Assembly (NCBI GenBank): GCA_905221605.1
Contig: CAJNDS010002477.1
Location: forward strand, 188,001 to 252,000
Direction: 5' to 3'
Origin: Symbiodinium natans
Taxonomy: Eukaryota; Sar; Dinophyceae; Suessiales; Symbiodiniaceae
Length of the DNA: 64,000 bases
The position numbers and the translations under genes are program-made. Positions 24,209 to 33,884 of this stretch are shown here, piece by piece (the first letter of the stretch is position 1; each line of letters starts with the position of its first letter). The notes beneath the pieces were generated by a model. That model worked only from the letters and a program-made list of their open reading frames with translations, had not been told where the DNA came from and made no database searches.

Positions 24209-24924
24209 GGTTTAGGGTTTAGGGTTTAGGGTTGAGGGTTTAGGGACGCAGGGCTTTGGGGAGCTTGGGGCCTTAGGGCCTTAGGGTCCGCGGGACCCTA
24301 TCAGACCCTACTTTCATGCTTAGCTTGGCGAACCTTGACGGGCTTGGCAGTGCCCTCTTCGCTCCACACGGCGTAGGCACCGGCTTTCAGGCTGGATTGG
24401 GGTGCCAGTGCCGTCTTGTGTAGCCGGTGAGACGGGTTCACGGCCGCTTGCAAAAACTCTCGGTTCAGCATGTACTGGATGTAGCGCAGCTGCTCATTCC
24501 GCTCACAGTCTGGGGGATGCGTTGGCGAAGAGCACAGCTGCACCAGCTGCGGAGGACAGCCATCCGACTCCCAGCGCCCCTGTATTCCATCAGCGACCGT
24601 GTACTTGGTATACCCTCGGCCAACATCCACCACGATGGTCGGACTTGCGGCTGAGCGTGCCTGTAGGCGGGCTCGCCAGTCGATGCCAACTGGCGTGGTG
24701 GTGCCCTCTGCAAAGGCCAGAAGTGCTCCTGATGGTGGCCAGCAGGTCCGCATGAAGAGATGGAACCAGAGCTCTGCGTCCATCGCCTCCTGCGAGAAAA
24801 GCTTGCAGGTCGGTGCGAAACGACCCACATCCGACATCTCCAAGCTCCACACGACGCCTGCACAGACCTCATGAGGCATCTGAGCAAGGTGCAGTCCGTT
24901 CATGGTGTCGCTCGGATCTTCCAT
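17596..24924 (-). CDS. ARP8: F-box plus actin-related protein (plant ARP8-like)
   Basis: An F-box at residues about 12-60 (LAQMPHEVC...CKLFSQEAM) precedes an actin fold whose phosphate-1 loop is DVGRGYTK at 100-107. F-boxes usually link to SCF ubiquitin ligases; plant ARP8 has this same fusion and is nucleolar. Well-supported exons: 24924-24334, 23956-23870, 23616-23561, 23108-23042, 22512-22426, 22211-22172, 21964-21870, 21776-21687, 21435-21370, 20615-20550, 20233-20153, 18796 to about 18749. Spliced blocks line up with ARP8/actin in order: ELPILIGEPFVI, GAVQLVSQAQM-ALWAHGVDHG, GIVVNIGQGQT, CRDLK-ENYCYVSP, ERVLVPEVLFE, LLRQVVL-VGGAADFPG. Less certain C-terminal exons are 18353-18270 (RSEPSAWGGGA, the actin WxGG region) and about 18040-17596, which ends in an acidic/serine then glycine/lysine-rich tail. 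At least one short exon between 18749 and 18353 is probably missing from my model. Donors in the confident part: GC 6, GA 3, GT 2. The start is the first ATG before the F-box. Confidence 0.92.
20062..20118. repeat. CCCTAAA run, 5' part of ARP8 intron 11
   Basis: Imperfect units immediately follow (in transcript sense) the exon ending at 20153, and read TTTAGGG in the RNA. Confidence 0.9.
20266..20400. repeat. TTTAGGG/TTGAGGG run, 3' part of ARP8 intron 10
   Basis: TTTAGGG and TTGAGGG units are intermixed. The run ends about 30 nt before the acceptor of the exon starting at 20233 and reads CCCTAAA/CCCTCAA in the RNA. Its partner run (20478-20516) is at the other end of the same 315-nt intron. 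Confidence 0.92.
20478..20516. repeat. CCCTAAA run, 5' part of ARP8 intron 10
   Basis: Five units lie about 35 nt past the GC donor of the exon ending at 20550. In the RNA this is TTTAGGG, complementary to the run at 20266-20400. Confidence 0.9.
20644..20737. repeat. TTTAGGG run, 3' part of ARP8 intron 9
   Basis: About 13 units begin 29 nt from the acceptor of exon 20615-20550. A complementary run lies at 21098-21210 in the same intron. Confidence 0.93.
21098..21210. repeat. Long CCCTAAA run, ARP8 intron 9
   Basis: About sixteen near-perfect units, with one CCCTAA slip. It lies in the same intron as the inverted run at 20644-20737. Confidence 0.95.
22660..22885. repeat. Tandem repeat of about 36 nt (GGGCACTCCAGGGACA core), then a 16-nt unit
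   Basis: Four to five degenerate copies of a GGGCACT(C/T)CAGGGA core run to about 22815. They are followed by three copies of GCGAGGAGTAGACCGG at 22840-22885. Both lie in ARP8 intron 4. Confidence 0.8.
23250..23520. repeat. CCCTAAA run decaying to CCCCCTAAA/CCCTCAA, ARP8 intron 3
   Basis: About 16 clean heptamers are followed by C-expanded variants. It lies just past the donor of exon 23616-23561 in transcript sense. Confidence 0.93.
23786..23848. repeat. CCCTAAA run, 5' part of ARP8 intron 2
   Basis: Nine perfect units. The 253-nt intron also has an inverted TTTAGGG run at 23649-23688 just before the acceptor of exon 23616-23561. Confidence 0.93.
23970..24245. repeat. TTTAGGG array with a long internal TTGAGGG block, ARP8 intron 1
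   Basis: About 13 TTTAGGG units, then a block of about 21 TTGAGGG variants, then TTTAGGG again. It fills most of the 377-nt intron 1 and reads CCCTAAA/CCCTCAA in the transcript. Confidence 0.95.
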
Positions 24925-25800
24925 CGAGAGATATCGAGGGGAATGAGCGACTGCTGTTTGGAAGGCGGCGTGCCTCTACGTAACTTCTCATCCTGGGGCG
25001 GGAAACGTGAGAAGACTTCATTACGCAGAGGGGAGTGGCATGCCTAAGGATCGTGGAGCCTGATCACATGTGACTTCATGTGCTTGACCAACCTGTAGCT
25101 GCGTTGATCACAAAGAAACAGGTGGCTTCACTCACTCTTGGCAAGGTCTCACGACCCAGACAAACCCTTGCATGCCCCTGGAAGCTGCCAGCAACACCTT
25201 TTTTCGGAGGACAGCTGCTGGCACTCTCCGATTCCCAGTTTCAGGGCCCCAGTGCTTCAGCTCACGCGCTGCCTGAATGCGGTGTAACTGGGACAATGCA
25301 TGGAGTGGCAACCGAGACCCGAAGATCTGGCCTCAACAAACAACGGCATCACATCCTTCACGAAGGCGTAAGGATCAAGTCGTGAGAGAACAGACGACAA
25401 ATGACAAAGAAACAGAAAACTCCCCAATCCAAGCAACCACCATCCCCGCACTCCACGTGCGAAGCGGGATCCATCCCGACAGCTGCTATCTGCTCATTGC
25501 AACACAATAACCACACACTCTAGAATCTAAGCGATTGGGTCGTTTGCATCTGTAGGCCTGCCCTGCCTACGGAGTTTCGCAGGCGCATGCTAAAATTGTA
25601 GTTGCAACAAGCCCTAGGTTTCACCAAGTATGGAACAAACAGCGTGCATACTGGCGGCCAACCGCGTTGTGAAAAGTCACCACAGAGAGTTTCCAAGGGC
25701 CCAGCAGAGGCAATTTCTGTTTCGGGGCGCCGCGTCACGAGATTCGGCTCGAGGTTCTTCGGGGCACTGAGCAGTGCGGCTTTCGAGGTTGGAGCGCTTA
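24925..25800. other. Spacer between ClpP and the ARP gene
   Basis: No recognised exon. Scattered short open frames on both strands lack family signatures. An in-frame extension of the last ClpP exon stops at 25801. Confidence 0.5.
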
Positions 25801-28800
25801 TCAAAGTAAAGCTCGAACTTGTTTACGCCGGATGCCTACGAAGGTCACAAACAAAAAACTGCACATCTCTGCATGAAAGCTGGCACAACATGCAGCAAGA
25901 CGTGCAGACAAGCTGCCTAGCTTGCATTCAATGATCGTGTCAACGAGCCCGAAGGCCTGCGCCTCCCGCAATGGACGTATGTCACAGGATCTTGGAGAAT
26001 TCGTGCCAGCACGGGGCCTTGTTCTTACCCCAAACTCCCAAACACTGCACTTGTGGGTAACAAGGGGCAAACGCGTAATCCCACTAAGCCATGAAACAAA
26101 GAGACCCCACAAGAGCCGTCCTCCGTCACCGACATGTACCGGTCACGTGCAACGTTGTCTGCAACCTCGGCCTCAGCTCTGCGACTCGCAGGCTGCGAAG
26201 TCAAGACCCAAGGTTGAGGGCATAGAGCTTTTTAGGGAACAACGGTCTCGGGTGTAGGGAACCGAAGGATTGAATTGGGATTCCAGAACCCTTCTAATCC
26301 CGAAACCAACGCACAAACTGAAAAGCCCTGGACTCAAAATAACTAACCACCCTAAAGGCCTACGGAACCCTCCCTCCCCACCCAACCCCAACAAGATCTG
26401 GGTCCGCGTGCTTGAGCTTTTCCCGTGAGCTTGCTGAGCAGCTTTTCCAAGGTTTCCTTTCTGCAGCTGGCTGTGATGTCTTTTCACGACAAACTTTGTC
26501 GATTGATGCTGATGTGATGTTGTGCTTTCTTCCTGAGTCACCCCGAATCCGGAAGCCACAATACCTAACCAACCTAAACCTACAACCCCCGACATTTTAG
26601 ACCTAAAGCCCTTCCCTCGGCCCGCAAACACCATGTCCCCAGAAACCCTAAACCCTGAACCCTGAACCCTAAACCCTAAACCGTAAACCCTAAACCCTAA
26701 ACCCTAAACCCTAAACCCTAAGCCCTAAACCCTAAACCCTAAACATCCCTAAACCAAGTCCTTGGTGTTGCGGAGCTCGTCCGCCTGGCAACACCCCAAA
26801 AACCTTTACAGTCCAGGATCAACACTTACGAAATAAAATGCTGCAGGTTTAGGGTTTAGGGTTTAGGGTTTAGGGTTTAGGGTTTAGGGTTTAGATTTTA
26901 GGGTTTAGGGTTTAGGGCACGCTTGGGCCTTCTTCCAACCTTCACAGCTGAACACTCTCACGTGAACCTTCAAGGCAACTTACTCGAGATGCATGGTCAG
27001 GGGAGGGCGAGCCCCGCTAGATGCGTGCACCAGCAAGATTCAACCCAACAAGCACAAAACCTCCACCGCCCCTATCGGCCGGGGGCCACCCAAAGAGTAC
27101 CAGTCGTTTAAGATTCACTACATTGTAGGCCCTGGGCCCCAGCCTTTAGGATAATGTCCGAGGCTGGCAGCTTTGGGTACGAGCAGCTGGGCTCCTGCGG
27201 CGTTTTGGGTAGGCGAGGGTTTGTCAAGGCTTGCGGTTGAAGCTGTCGAGGTTTTGCCGCGTGGGATTCTAGGGTTGCGGATGTTGGCTTTGGGGGTCGC
27301 AACCGCAGCAACCCATGGACCAAGATGAAAGCCAAGGCTCATGGATCATGAGCCGCGCATGCTCGTAGGCTGACCTCAGCCAAACTGGTTTCAAGGTACA
27401 TGTCGGGTAAGTGCCCGCTGATAGTAGCCGAATATGGGATTGTGTATGATATGACTGTCCAGTTGAACTTCAAGGTCTCTCAAGATCCCTCACAAACCGA
27501 CAGACTGCCTGTAGTGCCGCAATAGCACACGCAACAGCCTCAACTACCGCTCCACCAGAGCCTCCTCGCAACATTACCCGTAATTGCTACCACCAGCTGT
27601 TGCAACCCCTGAATAAACCCTGGTACCTAGACCTCCTGGACCCTATACAAGTGGCACGGCTCCAAGACTCGCACCGGTGACCTGGTGTTCCAGCCTCTGG
27701 ACCAACAGCGCAACGAGGCGACAAGTATGTCTGGTCTGAACATGGCGGCGTAGCGCTTAAGCCCAGAACCCCCTGCAGACACAAGCATGATTGGGATCCC
27801 CACAGCCAGCAGCACCGCTGCTATGGAGAAGCAGCGTCCGTAGGCAACCTTGCTTCTTCATGATCCCTGTCTTCACAGCTTTCGGCGTAAGGTTTAGTAC
27901 TTTAGGGTACAGATGAACCCTCTAACCATTCTTGATTGACATCACATCCTCAGTGAGAGACCGTCTTCAGGGGCATGGAGACGCTCGTCATCACATCCAA
28001 GATGGCAAGGCCGCTGTGTACCTGTCTCGCACAAGGACTTGCCTTGGACTTCCCAAAAGCCTGAAGCAGCTTCGGCTCGTAAAGAGACATTCATTCCTCA
28101 ACCGCACCCCGGCCAAGCCGAGCGTTTCAACCCTAGGCTATTCTAGCCGAAGCATGCCCTAAGCATCCCTCAACAGGGTCACGAGGCCGCCGCCCGAGTT
28201 GATGAAGATGGTCACCGGGGAGTCAGGGTCATCCGCCTGCAGGTCGAATCTAGGTGTCTCTGGTTCAGAGTTGAGGGTTGAGAAAAGCTGTGGGTGTTGG
28301 GAGTTGCCATTTCCAGGTGAAGGTTTTGACCCCCAACGCCACGAGATTTCTATTGGTGTTGATGTTAGGGAAGCCAATTTTGGCCTGACCTCTGAGCTCC
28401 ACTAGGTAGGTTTTCAGAACTGGATTTGCCAAGTGGTCATTCCGTGACAAGCCCTGCTGCGCCGCCGAAACCTCAAGCCTCAAGATTTCTCAAGCTCTCA
28501 TAAGCTCTCAACTACAAAGAGGCACTCAACCCCAAAGGATCGTTGTCTCCGGCAAGCGCTCTCGCGACTGGCTTGTCATACCTCGTGCCAACTATAGCGA
28601 TAGCTCGGGGAGCGCCCGGGCGTTTACTGCGCAAGCATCCGTAGGCATGGGTTGGCTGACATGTCACGAAGTGCTCGAGAGTCCACGTGGCGCAGGATTT
28701 GGCACAGACAGGAACTGCGGGCGGAGCCAATTCTTGGAACACTACGGTGCCCCTCAACCCTAGCTCCTAAACCGCAACCGTGCGGCAGCCAATCAGCCAA

Positions 28801-29127
28801 TCAGCCGATCAGCCGATCGGCTCATTGGCTCATTGGCTGCAGCGCAGTTTGAAAACCGACTTTGCGAGCACCAGGCAAAACCCTAAACACAGCGCATGCA
28901 GCTCACGCCTGAAGGAATAGGAGCTGCTGAACCAGCGCCTTCGTCACAAAGGCAACAGCAAACCCTTGTTCGCTCTGTGTGTATCACGCGGTTTGCATGT
29001 TTGTAGTTCGTTGGATGTCTTTGAACTTCGGACGTGGACTGCGTAGCAGCGTAGCACTGTGCTTGGCCTTAGCAGAGTCGTCATTGACCTCCCCGGTCAG
29101 GAAAATTCGCCTGACCTTCAACATCTC
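25801..29127 (-). CDS. CLPP: ClpP-type serine protease subunit, N terminus incomplete
   Basis: This is the proteolytic barrel subunit of the Clp protease, organellar in eukaryotes. Exons: 29127-29068 (VRRIFLTGEVNDDSAK), 28938-28909 (ALVQQLLFLQ), 28236-28183 (ADDPDSPVTIFINSGGG), 28021-27962 (VHSGLAILDVM), 27848-27804 (AYGRCFSIAAVLLA), 27772-27732, 27454-27415 (HIIHNPIFGYYQR), 27170-27144 (SDIILK), 26784-26755 (ADELRNTKDL), 26456-26412 (ETLEKLLSKLTGKAQ), 26171-26121 (VARDRYMSVTE), and 25962 downwards (AQAFGLVDTIIE). The catalytic triad is present: Ser in CFSIAA, His in IIHNP, Asp in ARDRYM. The usual GQAASMGA around the serine reads GRCFSIAA. The N-terminal exon or exons and transit peptide were not found with certainty. 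The last frame stays open to a TGA at 25801, but an earlier splice is possible. The edges of exons 27772-27732 and 27170-27144 are less sure. Donors: GC 5, GT 4, GA 2. Confidence 0.93.
26640..26748. repeat. CCCTAAA run beside a ClpP exon
   Basis: About 15 units with a few variants. The donor GT of exon 26784-26755 is itself the start of GTTTAGGG, so the repeat supplies the splice site. Confidence 0.95.
26845..26920. repeat. TTTAGGG run before a ClpP acceptor
   Basis: About ten units with one TTTTAGG slip. It lies 60 nt from the acceptor of exon 26784-26755, so that exon is bracketed by inverted runs. Confidence 0.93.
28785..28840. repeat. Near-perfect hairpin built of 8-nt repeats, ClpP intron
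   Basis: Left arm GCAGCCAATCAGCCAATC... and right arm ...GATCGGCTCATTGGCTC pair over about 25 bp with two mismatches. Each arm is itself made of AGCCAATC-type octamers. Confidence 0.85.
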
Positions 29128-29633
29128 CTGCGCGCAACAAGCCCAGGGCTGTGGGAATCTTCCGACAGCTGCACACTTCTGAGACAGAGCGCAAGCTGGC
29201 AGCATTTTCATCATTTTTTCCAACGCGCAGCCGTTTTCATCAGTTCAAGACAGAAACAACACTGAATCCAGTGGTCCAGCCATGACTTGCGTCACACACA
29301 GCGGGCCGAGCACCGACAACATACATACGGACGTATACAACAAGTGGACGAAAACGAGGAAACATGGGCCGACCATGGTCGACCACGGCATAACTCATAT
29401 ACGAGTACCGGCCAAGAACCCGACATATGGAACTTGTGACTTGTGGCAGCAATGCGAACCTGCTGACAGGTCCTGGTCTATGTTCACCGTCCGCGCGGGA
29501 CCTTTTTTGCCGGCTCCTCTCCAGGTTGAGCTGATGCTTATGTTGCTTAGACGTAGACCCGCTGCCGACAACTCCTGAATCACTGAAGCACCCGAACCTG
29601 AAACACTACATCCCTCAAACCTGAAGCCCACCG

Positions 29634-29741
29634 TCCTGTGTCTTTGGCCGGGTCTTTGGCGGCTTCTTTGGCGGGCTCTTTGCTCGGTTCCACCCTGTCC
29701 GGCGCCTTGTCAGGCGCTTTCGGCGCCTGCGGCGTCTCCTC
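29634..29741 (-). CDS. Pro/Ala/Lys/Glu-rich exon upstream of ClpP
   Basis: From a GAGCAG acceptor the frame reads EETPQAPKAPDKAPDRVEPS, then repeated K-E-P-A / K-E-A-A / K-D-P-A motifs. It is a disordered, charged low-complexity segment. It lies about 500 nt 5' of the first certain ClpP exon on the same strand, so it could be part of a ClpP N-terminal extension or the end of the preceding gene. The 3' boundary is uncertain. Confidence 0.5.
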
Positions 29742-29984
29742 CTGCTCCAGCGTACAAACTATGGTCTGTGTGTTAAGACATGCGGTTTAGGTTGATGCAG
29801 AACTCCGTAGTATGTAACCCCAAGAGGTCGGCGCTTGATTTTTTCAAGCGAGTGGCAACAATAGTCGCAGTCTTTTGGGCCATGGCACTGGTGGCCTCAG
29901 CAGCACACCCTGAACCCGAATTCCTTTAATAGGATCCACGAGCCCGAGTGCAGACACGTGTCATCAACTTTCGCAAGAAAGATA

Positions 29985-30375
29985 CGATGTGAAGACACGA
30001 CACGAGGACAGGACACGAGGACACGACACGAGGACGCGACACGAAGACGAAGGCACAAGGAGACGACACGAGGAGATGACACGAAGACGAAGGCACGAAA
30101 CAAAGACACGACACAAGAACACGACACAAAGACAAAACAGGACAAAAGGATAGGAAACGAAGACGCGACATGAAGATAGGACACGAAGATACGACACGAG
30201 GACACGACACAAGGACATGACACGAAGACGAAGACACGATAGGACACGAAGACATGACACGCAAACGCGACACGAGGACACGACACCAACACGACACAAG
30301 GACACGACACGAAGACGTAGACACGAGACGACCCGAAGACATGACACGAGGACGACACGAGGACACGACACAAGG
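29985..30375. repeat. GACACGA/AGGACAC minisatellite almost lacking T
   Basis: About 390 nt of imperfect 6-11-nt words made of G, A and C only, with rare T. All three minus frames are open and Ser/Arg/Val/Cys-rich, an artefact of composition. Confidence 0.9.
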
Positions 30376-30379
30376 AGGT

Positions 30380-32230
30380 CGGGGCGCTTGCCAACGCTTG
30401 CGGGCGCTTGCCAACCTTGCGCACGGATTTCGCGTCAACTCCCCGACCCCAAGACCCCAACCTCAAAACGAGAACCCTTCTGCTACGCATTCGGGAAAAA
30501 GTTCCCAACCCCTGCGTCTCTAGGCACTTTGGACAAACCGAGGCCTGCAAAGCGTATGTGGACCGCCAAGCGAGCAATCCCGCTGCGCCAGCCATCACCT
30601 GACTCGTTAACATATGGAGGTTTAGATAGTGCAGAAATGCCAATCAGAACCAATCAAGTCTTTGAAAGACCCCCCATTCTTGTTGGGTCTTCGTGGCGCT
30701 ATAATGGAAGCAGCCTTTCCCCTGCGGAACGCAGGGTAAAATGCGCACTCTCGAGCTTTGAAGCCTACGCACGTCCCTATGACCCTGCCAGAGCCCCAAG
30801 CTCTCCAAAACAGTGCTACTGCTACGACAAAGCCCCCAGCGCGAGTGTGCCAAGCCCTCATAAGCCCTCCGCGTCAGCCCTAACAAATTCTTGAGACCTC
30901 AAAAACCCAAAAGATTGCACAAGTGCCAGGAATGCCAAAGAACCAAGCCAAGTCTGGCTACCATCCATATCAAGACTTGGTGGCCACTCCGCTGCAGAGC
31001 TGATGAGGGGCACGCGAATACGTAAAAAGCAAGCCAAACACGATGAAACACGTGTACAAAATTTAGGCTGGGCCTTGAAACTGGATGCTTGCCCTAATAT
31101 GCCAGCAGTTTGGGTGGCTGCTGTCGGCTGCAAACTGAGGAGGGGACAGGCGCGAGGGCAATCAGTCGACGGCCTGCCCAAAGCAACTTCACTTGCGAGC
31201 CGGGTTTTGGGGCTTGGGGGTTTAGAATTTCATGGGCTCAGTGTGCTTAGCTTAGCTAGAGTCATGAGGTTCCATCAGATTGTGGCAACATGAGCATACT
31301 GCATCTCTCTGAAGTGATGCCGGCATCTGATGCCTTGGCTGGTACCTCCATGCACCTCGGACAGACGAACTATCCCAAAAAACCCTTCTTCGGCTTTTTG
31401 GCATAGCTTTAGTCTTTCGTTCTGTCTCGGGTTCGCTGCTTTTTAGGCCTTCTTCGTCAGACCTTTCCTTAAAACAGGCTCGCCCGCAAGCTTCCGGGCT
31501 CAAGGTTCAAGACTTGGCGAGCTCAGATGAGAACCCGGAAGCCGACATGAAGAACAACACTGAACACGAGATGCCCAGGCTCGCCTGCTACGTAGCTGCT
31601 ACGAGTCCTCGAGATACCAGAGGTGTCGTCAGAGTCTTCAGAAGTCCAAACACAGATCTCAAGAAGCGCCCATCTGAAATCTGAAGTCTGAAGGGCCTAG
31701 TCAGTTTAGTCGAGGATTTGGGGTCTAAGCAAAGGCTTTCGATTTCTGGACTCAGCCCTGTGCCGAGGCTGGCAATGGCAACTGTGAGGCCACACTTCGG
31801 CTTGCACCCAGCCAGGCAAGCCTCTCAACATCTCGCGGCCCCGATCTACTACGACCTACCACTAAGTCACTAAGCCCCAAGCCCTGGCTCCTAAACCCCA
31901 AACAACCAAAGCGACTGAAACCCTAACCGGCCTTCAAACCCCAAAGCCCTCCAGGCAGAAGCTGAGGGGCTCTTCAAGGATTGGGTTTAGGGTTGGGAGA
32001 GGATGAAGGGCTTTGGGTTCTCTTGATGGATTCAGCAGAAGAGGCCGGTCTGCTGGCCCCCCTTCAGTTCGCAAGGCTGAGGCTTGACAAGCTCTGCAGC
32101 CTCAGATGCGTGAAACCCCTCAAGGCTAAGCGATAAGGTGTGTTAAAGTGCCCCTGAAACAACCAGAAAGGGGAGTTATCAGGCGCACTGAAGCTCAGCC
32201 TAAGATCGCCCACCAACGTGCCTCAGAGAA
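30380..32230. other. Unassigned stretch upstream of ClpP
   Basis: Open frames occur on both strands (longest on plus, in the tail of the GACACGA minisatellite), but I found no exon I can defend. Confidence 0.4.
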
Positions 32231-32233
32231 CCT

Positions 32234-32281
32234 GGGCCAGCGAGCTGCGAAGCTCTTCTTTGGCGGCCGCATGCTGCGATC
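32234..32281 (-). CDS. Exon-like island (weak)
   Basis: After a CGCAG acceptor, the minus frame reads HAAAKEELRSSLAQ before a GT donor. It is helix-like in composition. It lies downstream of the two short first exons and might belong with one of them, but nothing connects them. Confidence 0.28.
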
Positions 32282-32689
32282 ATCTGGCCGCTCGGCGTCT
32301 TAGGGCGTTCAGGCTTTATGGCTTTTTGTGACGGGCTGAGAGCTGTGAAACTTCTTGGCTAGAGGACGGACTTGCACCCAAGACACATCCCTAAACCCCA
32401 AACTCCGCGATCCCAGCAATCAAAGGGCCGGTAGAGCCGGATGGCTTGACGGCCTTGAGGGCCTTTATGGTTAGGGCCTTAGAGGGCCTTAATATAAGAC
32501 ATCCAAATAACCGATGCATAAAATTGCAGAAATGGGTTCAGCAATCCCTGCCACACCTGCAAGAAGGGTTGAGCCTTTTAAAAATGTGTGATTTTAGTCC
32601 GTAAGAAGATTCCGAAAACCGAAAGCTCCGCTGAAATGGAGGATACTTTGCGAAGCATTTACGTTTCCACCGTTTTCACCCAAGGCCGC

Positions 32690-33000
32690 CGTTCACAGCA
32701 GCCTTCTTACCACTGAGCAGCCCAACCTCCACGGAAACCGACATTTTGCACACGACAAACGTCCTCAAGAATCTGAACCCACCGGGTAAACACACCTGGA
32801 TTCTAAACCCTAAACCCTAAATACCCTACAAACCCTAAACCCTATAAACCCTAAACCCTATAAACCCTAACCCGAAACCCAGTTCAGTTCGAGGACATGG
32901 CGGGGGGCGCAAAAACGACAAACGGTTAGCGTTGGGCCATGGACGGACAACTGTGGTGTTCTTCTTCATTGAGGCAAATGTAAGGCACCCTGCGTAATAT
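32690..33000. repeat. Segmental duplication, copy 1
   Basis: It shares two blocks with 33705-33880: one around the short first exon (CCACGGAAACCGACATTTTG) and one containing GGGCCATGGACGGA ... GTGTTCTTCT ... GTAAGG. Confidence 0.8.
32711..32744 (-). CDS. First exon, copy 1 (MSVSVEVGLLS)
   Basis: An ATG at 32744 opens MSVSVEVGLLS(G), ending at a GT donor (GTAAG). The start resembles the N terminus of a ubiquitin-like family that I recall as common in dinoflagellates (consensus LLSG followed by a strand); that is recollection, not proof. The following exons were not found. Confidence 0.45.
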
Positions 33001-33704
33001 AGGAAGTATTCTTAACATCAGCGCCGTAAGAGCATTTCTGAACTCTAAACCCCAAACCCTAAACCCTGAACCCCTGAACACACCGCTGCGTTAGCTTTCC
33101 AGGGTCAACAGGGAATATCCTTTTGTACTACTTTTATATGGTTCTTGACAGGATGTGGGGGTTCAGGGCGGGATATCCTAAGGCCTAAATCTGAAGCATC
33201 CCTTGTGTAGAGCTCGCAAGACAGTCTGAGGAGGGTTTGAAGCTTGCCCCTGTGTCCAGTGGGGAAGCCTTAACCCTAGACCCTCCGGTTTAGGGTTTAG
33301 GGTTTGAGGCTTCAAGGGTTTCGGGTTTCCCCCAGCTTAAACCTCTCTGCGTGTGTTGGGATCCCCGTTTCAACCCAAAGGGTACCCTTGTCGGACATGT
33401 GGTTCAGGGTTTAGGGGTTAGGCGTCAATTAGGAAGTTTAAGAGTCCTGTATAGGTATACATATACTTTGTCCCAACAGTGTCTTACACAATTGTTCTGG
33501 CACTTTATGTTAAGCTAAACAGGTGGTTAAACCATGTTAAACTCTGAACCCCTGCAGAGCCCTTCTAAAACCATATCAGCCCCTAAACCCTGAGCCCTTG
33601 CGGAACCCTTAGAAACACAAGAAAACCCCGTCAGAAGTCCTGAAACAGAAAAGCCCCAGGACCCTTACTTCAAGGATCATGGGACCTAGTAGCTAGGGTT
33701 ATAA

Positions 33705-33880
33705 GGAACCGTCTTGCCACTGAGCAGACCAACTTCCACGGAAACCGACATTTTGCACACGATTTCGAACCCACCGAGTAAACACATATGCATTCAAGGA
33801 AAGCTGAGCTGGGCCATGGACGGATACTTACCGTGTTCTTCTCTGTTTAGGTAGGTGTAAGGAACCCTAAACTGAATTAG
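33705..33880. repeat. Segmental duplication, copy 2
   Basis: It matches 32690-33000 in the same order, with the sequence between the two blocks shorter than in copy 1. Confidence 0.8.
33718..33751 (-). CDS. First exon, copy 2 (MSVSVEVGLLS)
   Basis: This second copy has the same 11 codons with two synonymous differences, ATG at 33751. Here the donor is GC (GCAAG) where copy 1 has GT. Flanking sequence on both sides is also duplicated (see repeat entries), so this is a segmental duplication about 1.0 kb from copy 1. Confidence 0.45.
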
Positions 33881-33884
33881 GGTT

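Noticed and set aside
29897-30643. 248-codon Ser/Val/Cys-rich minus frame
   Set aside because: It derives from the GACACGA minisatellite; all frames are open there for compositional reasons.
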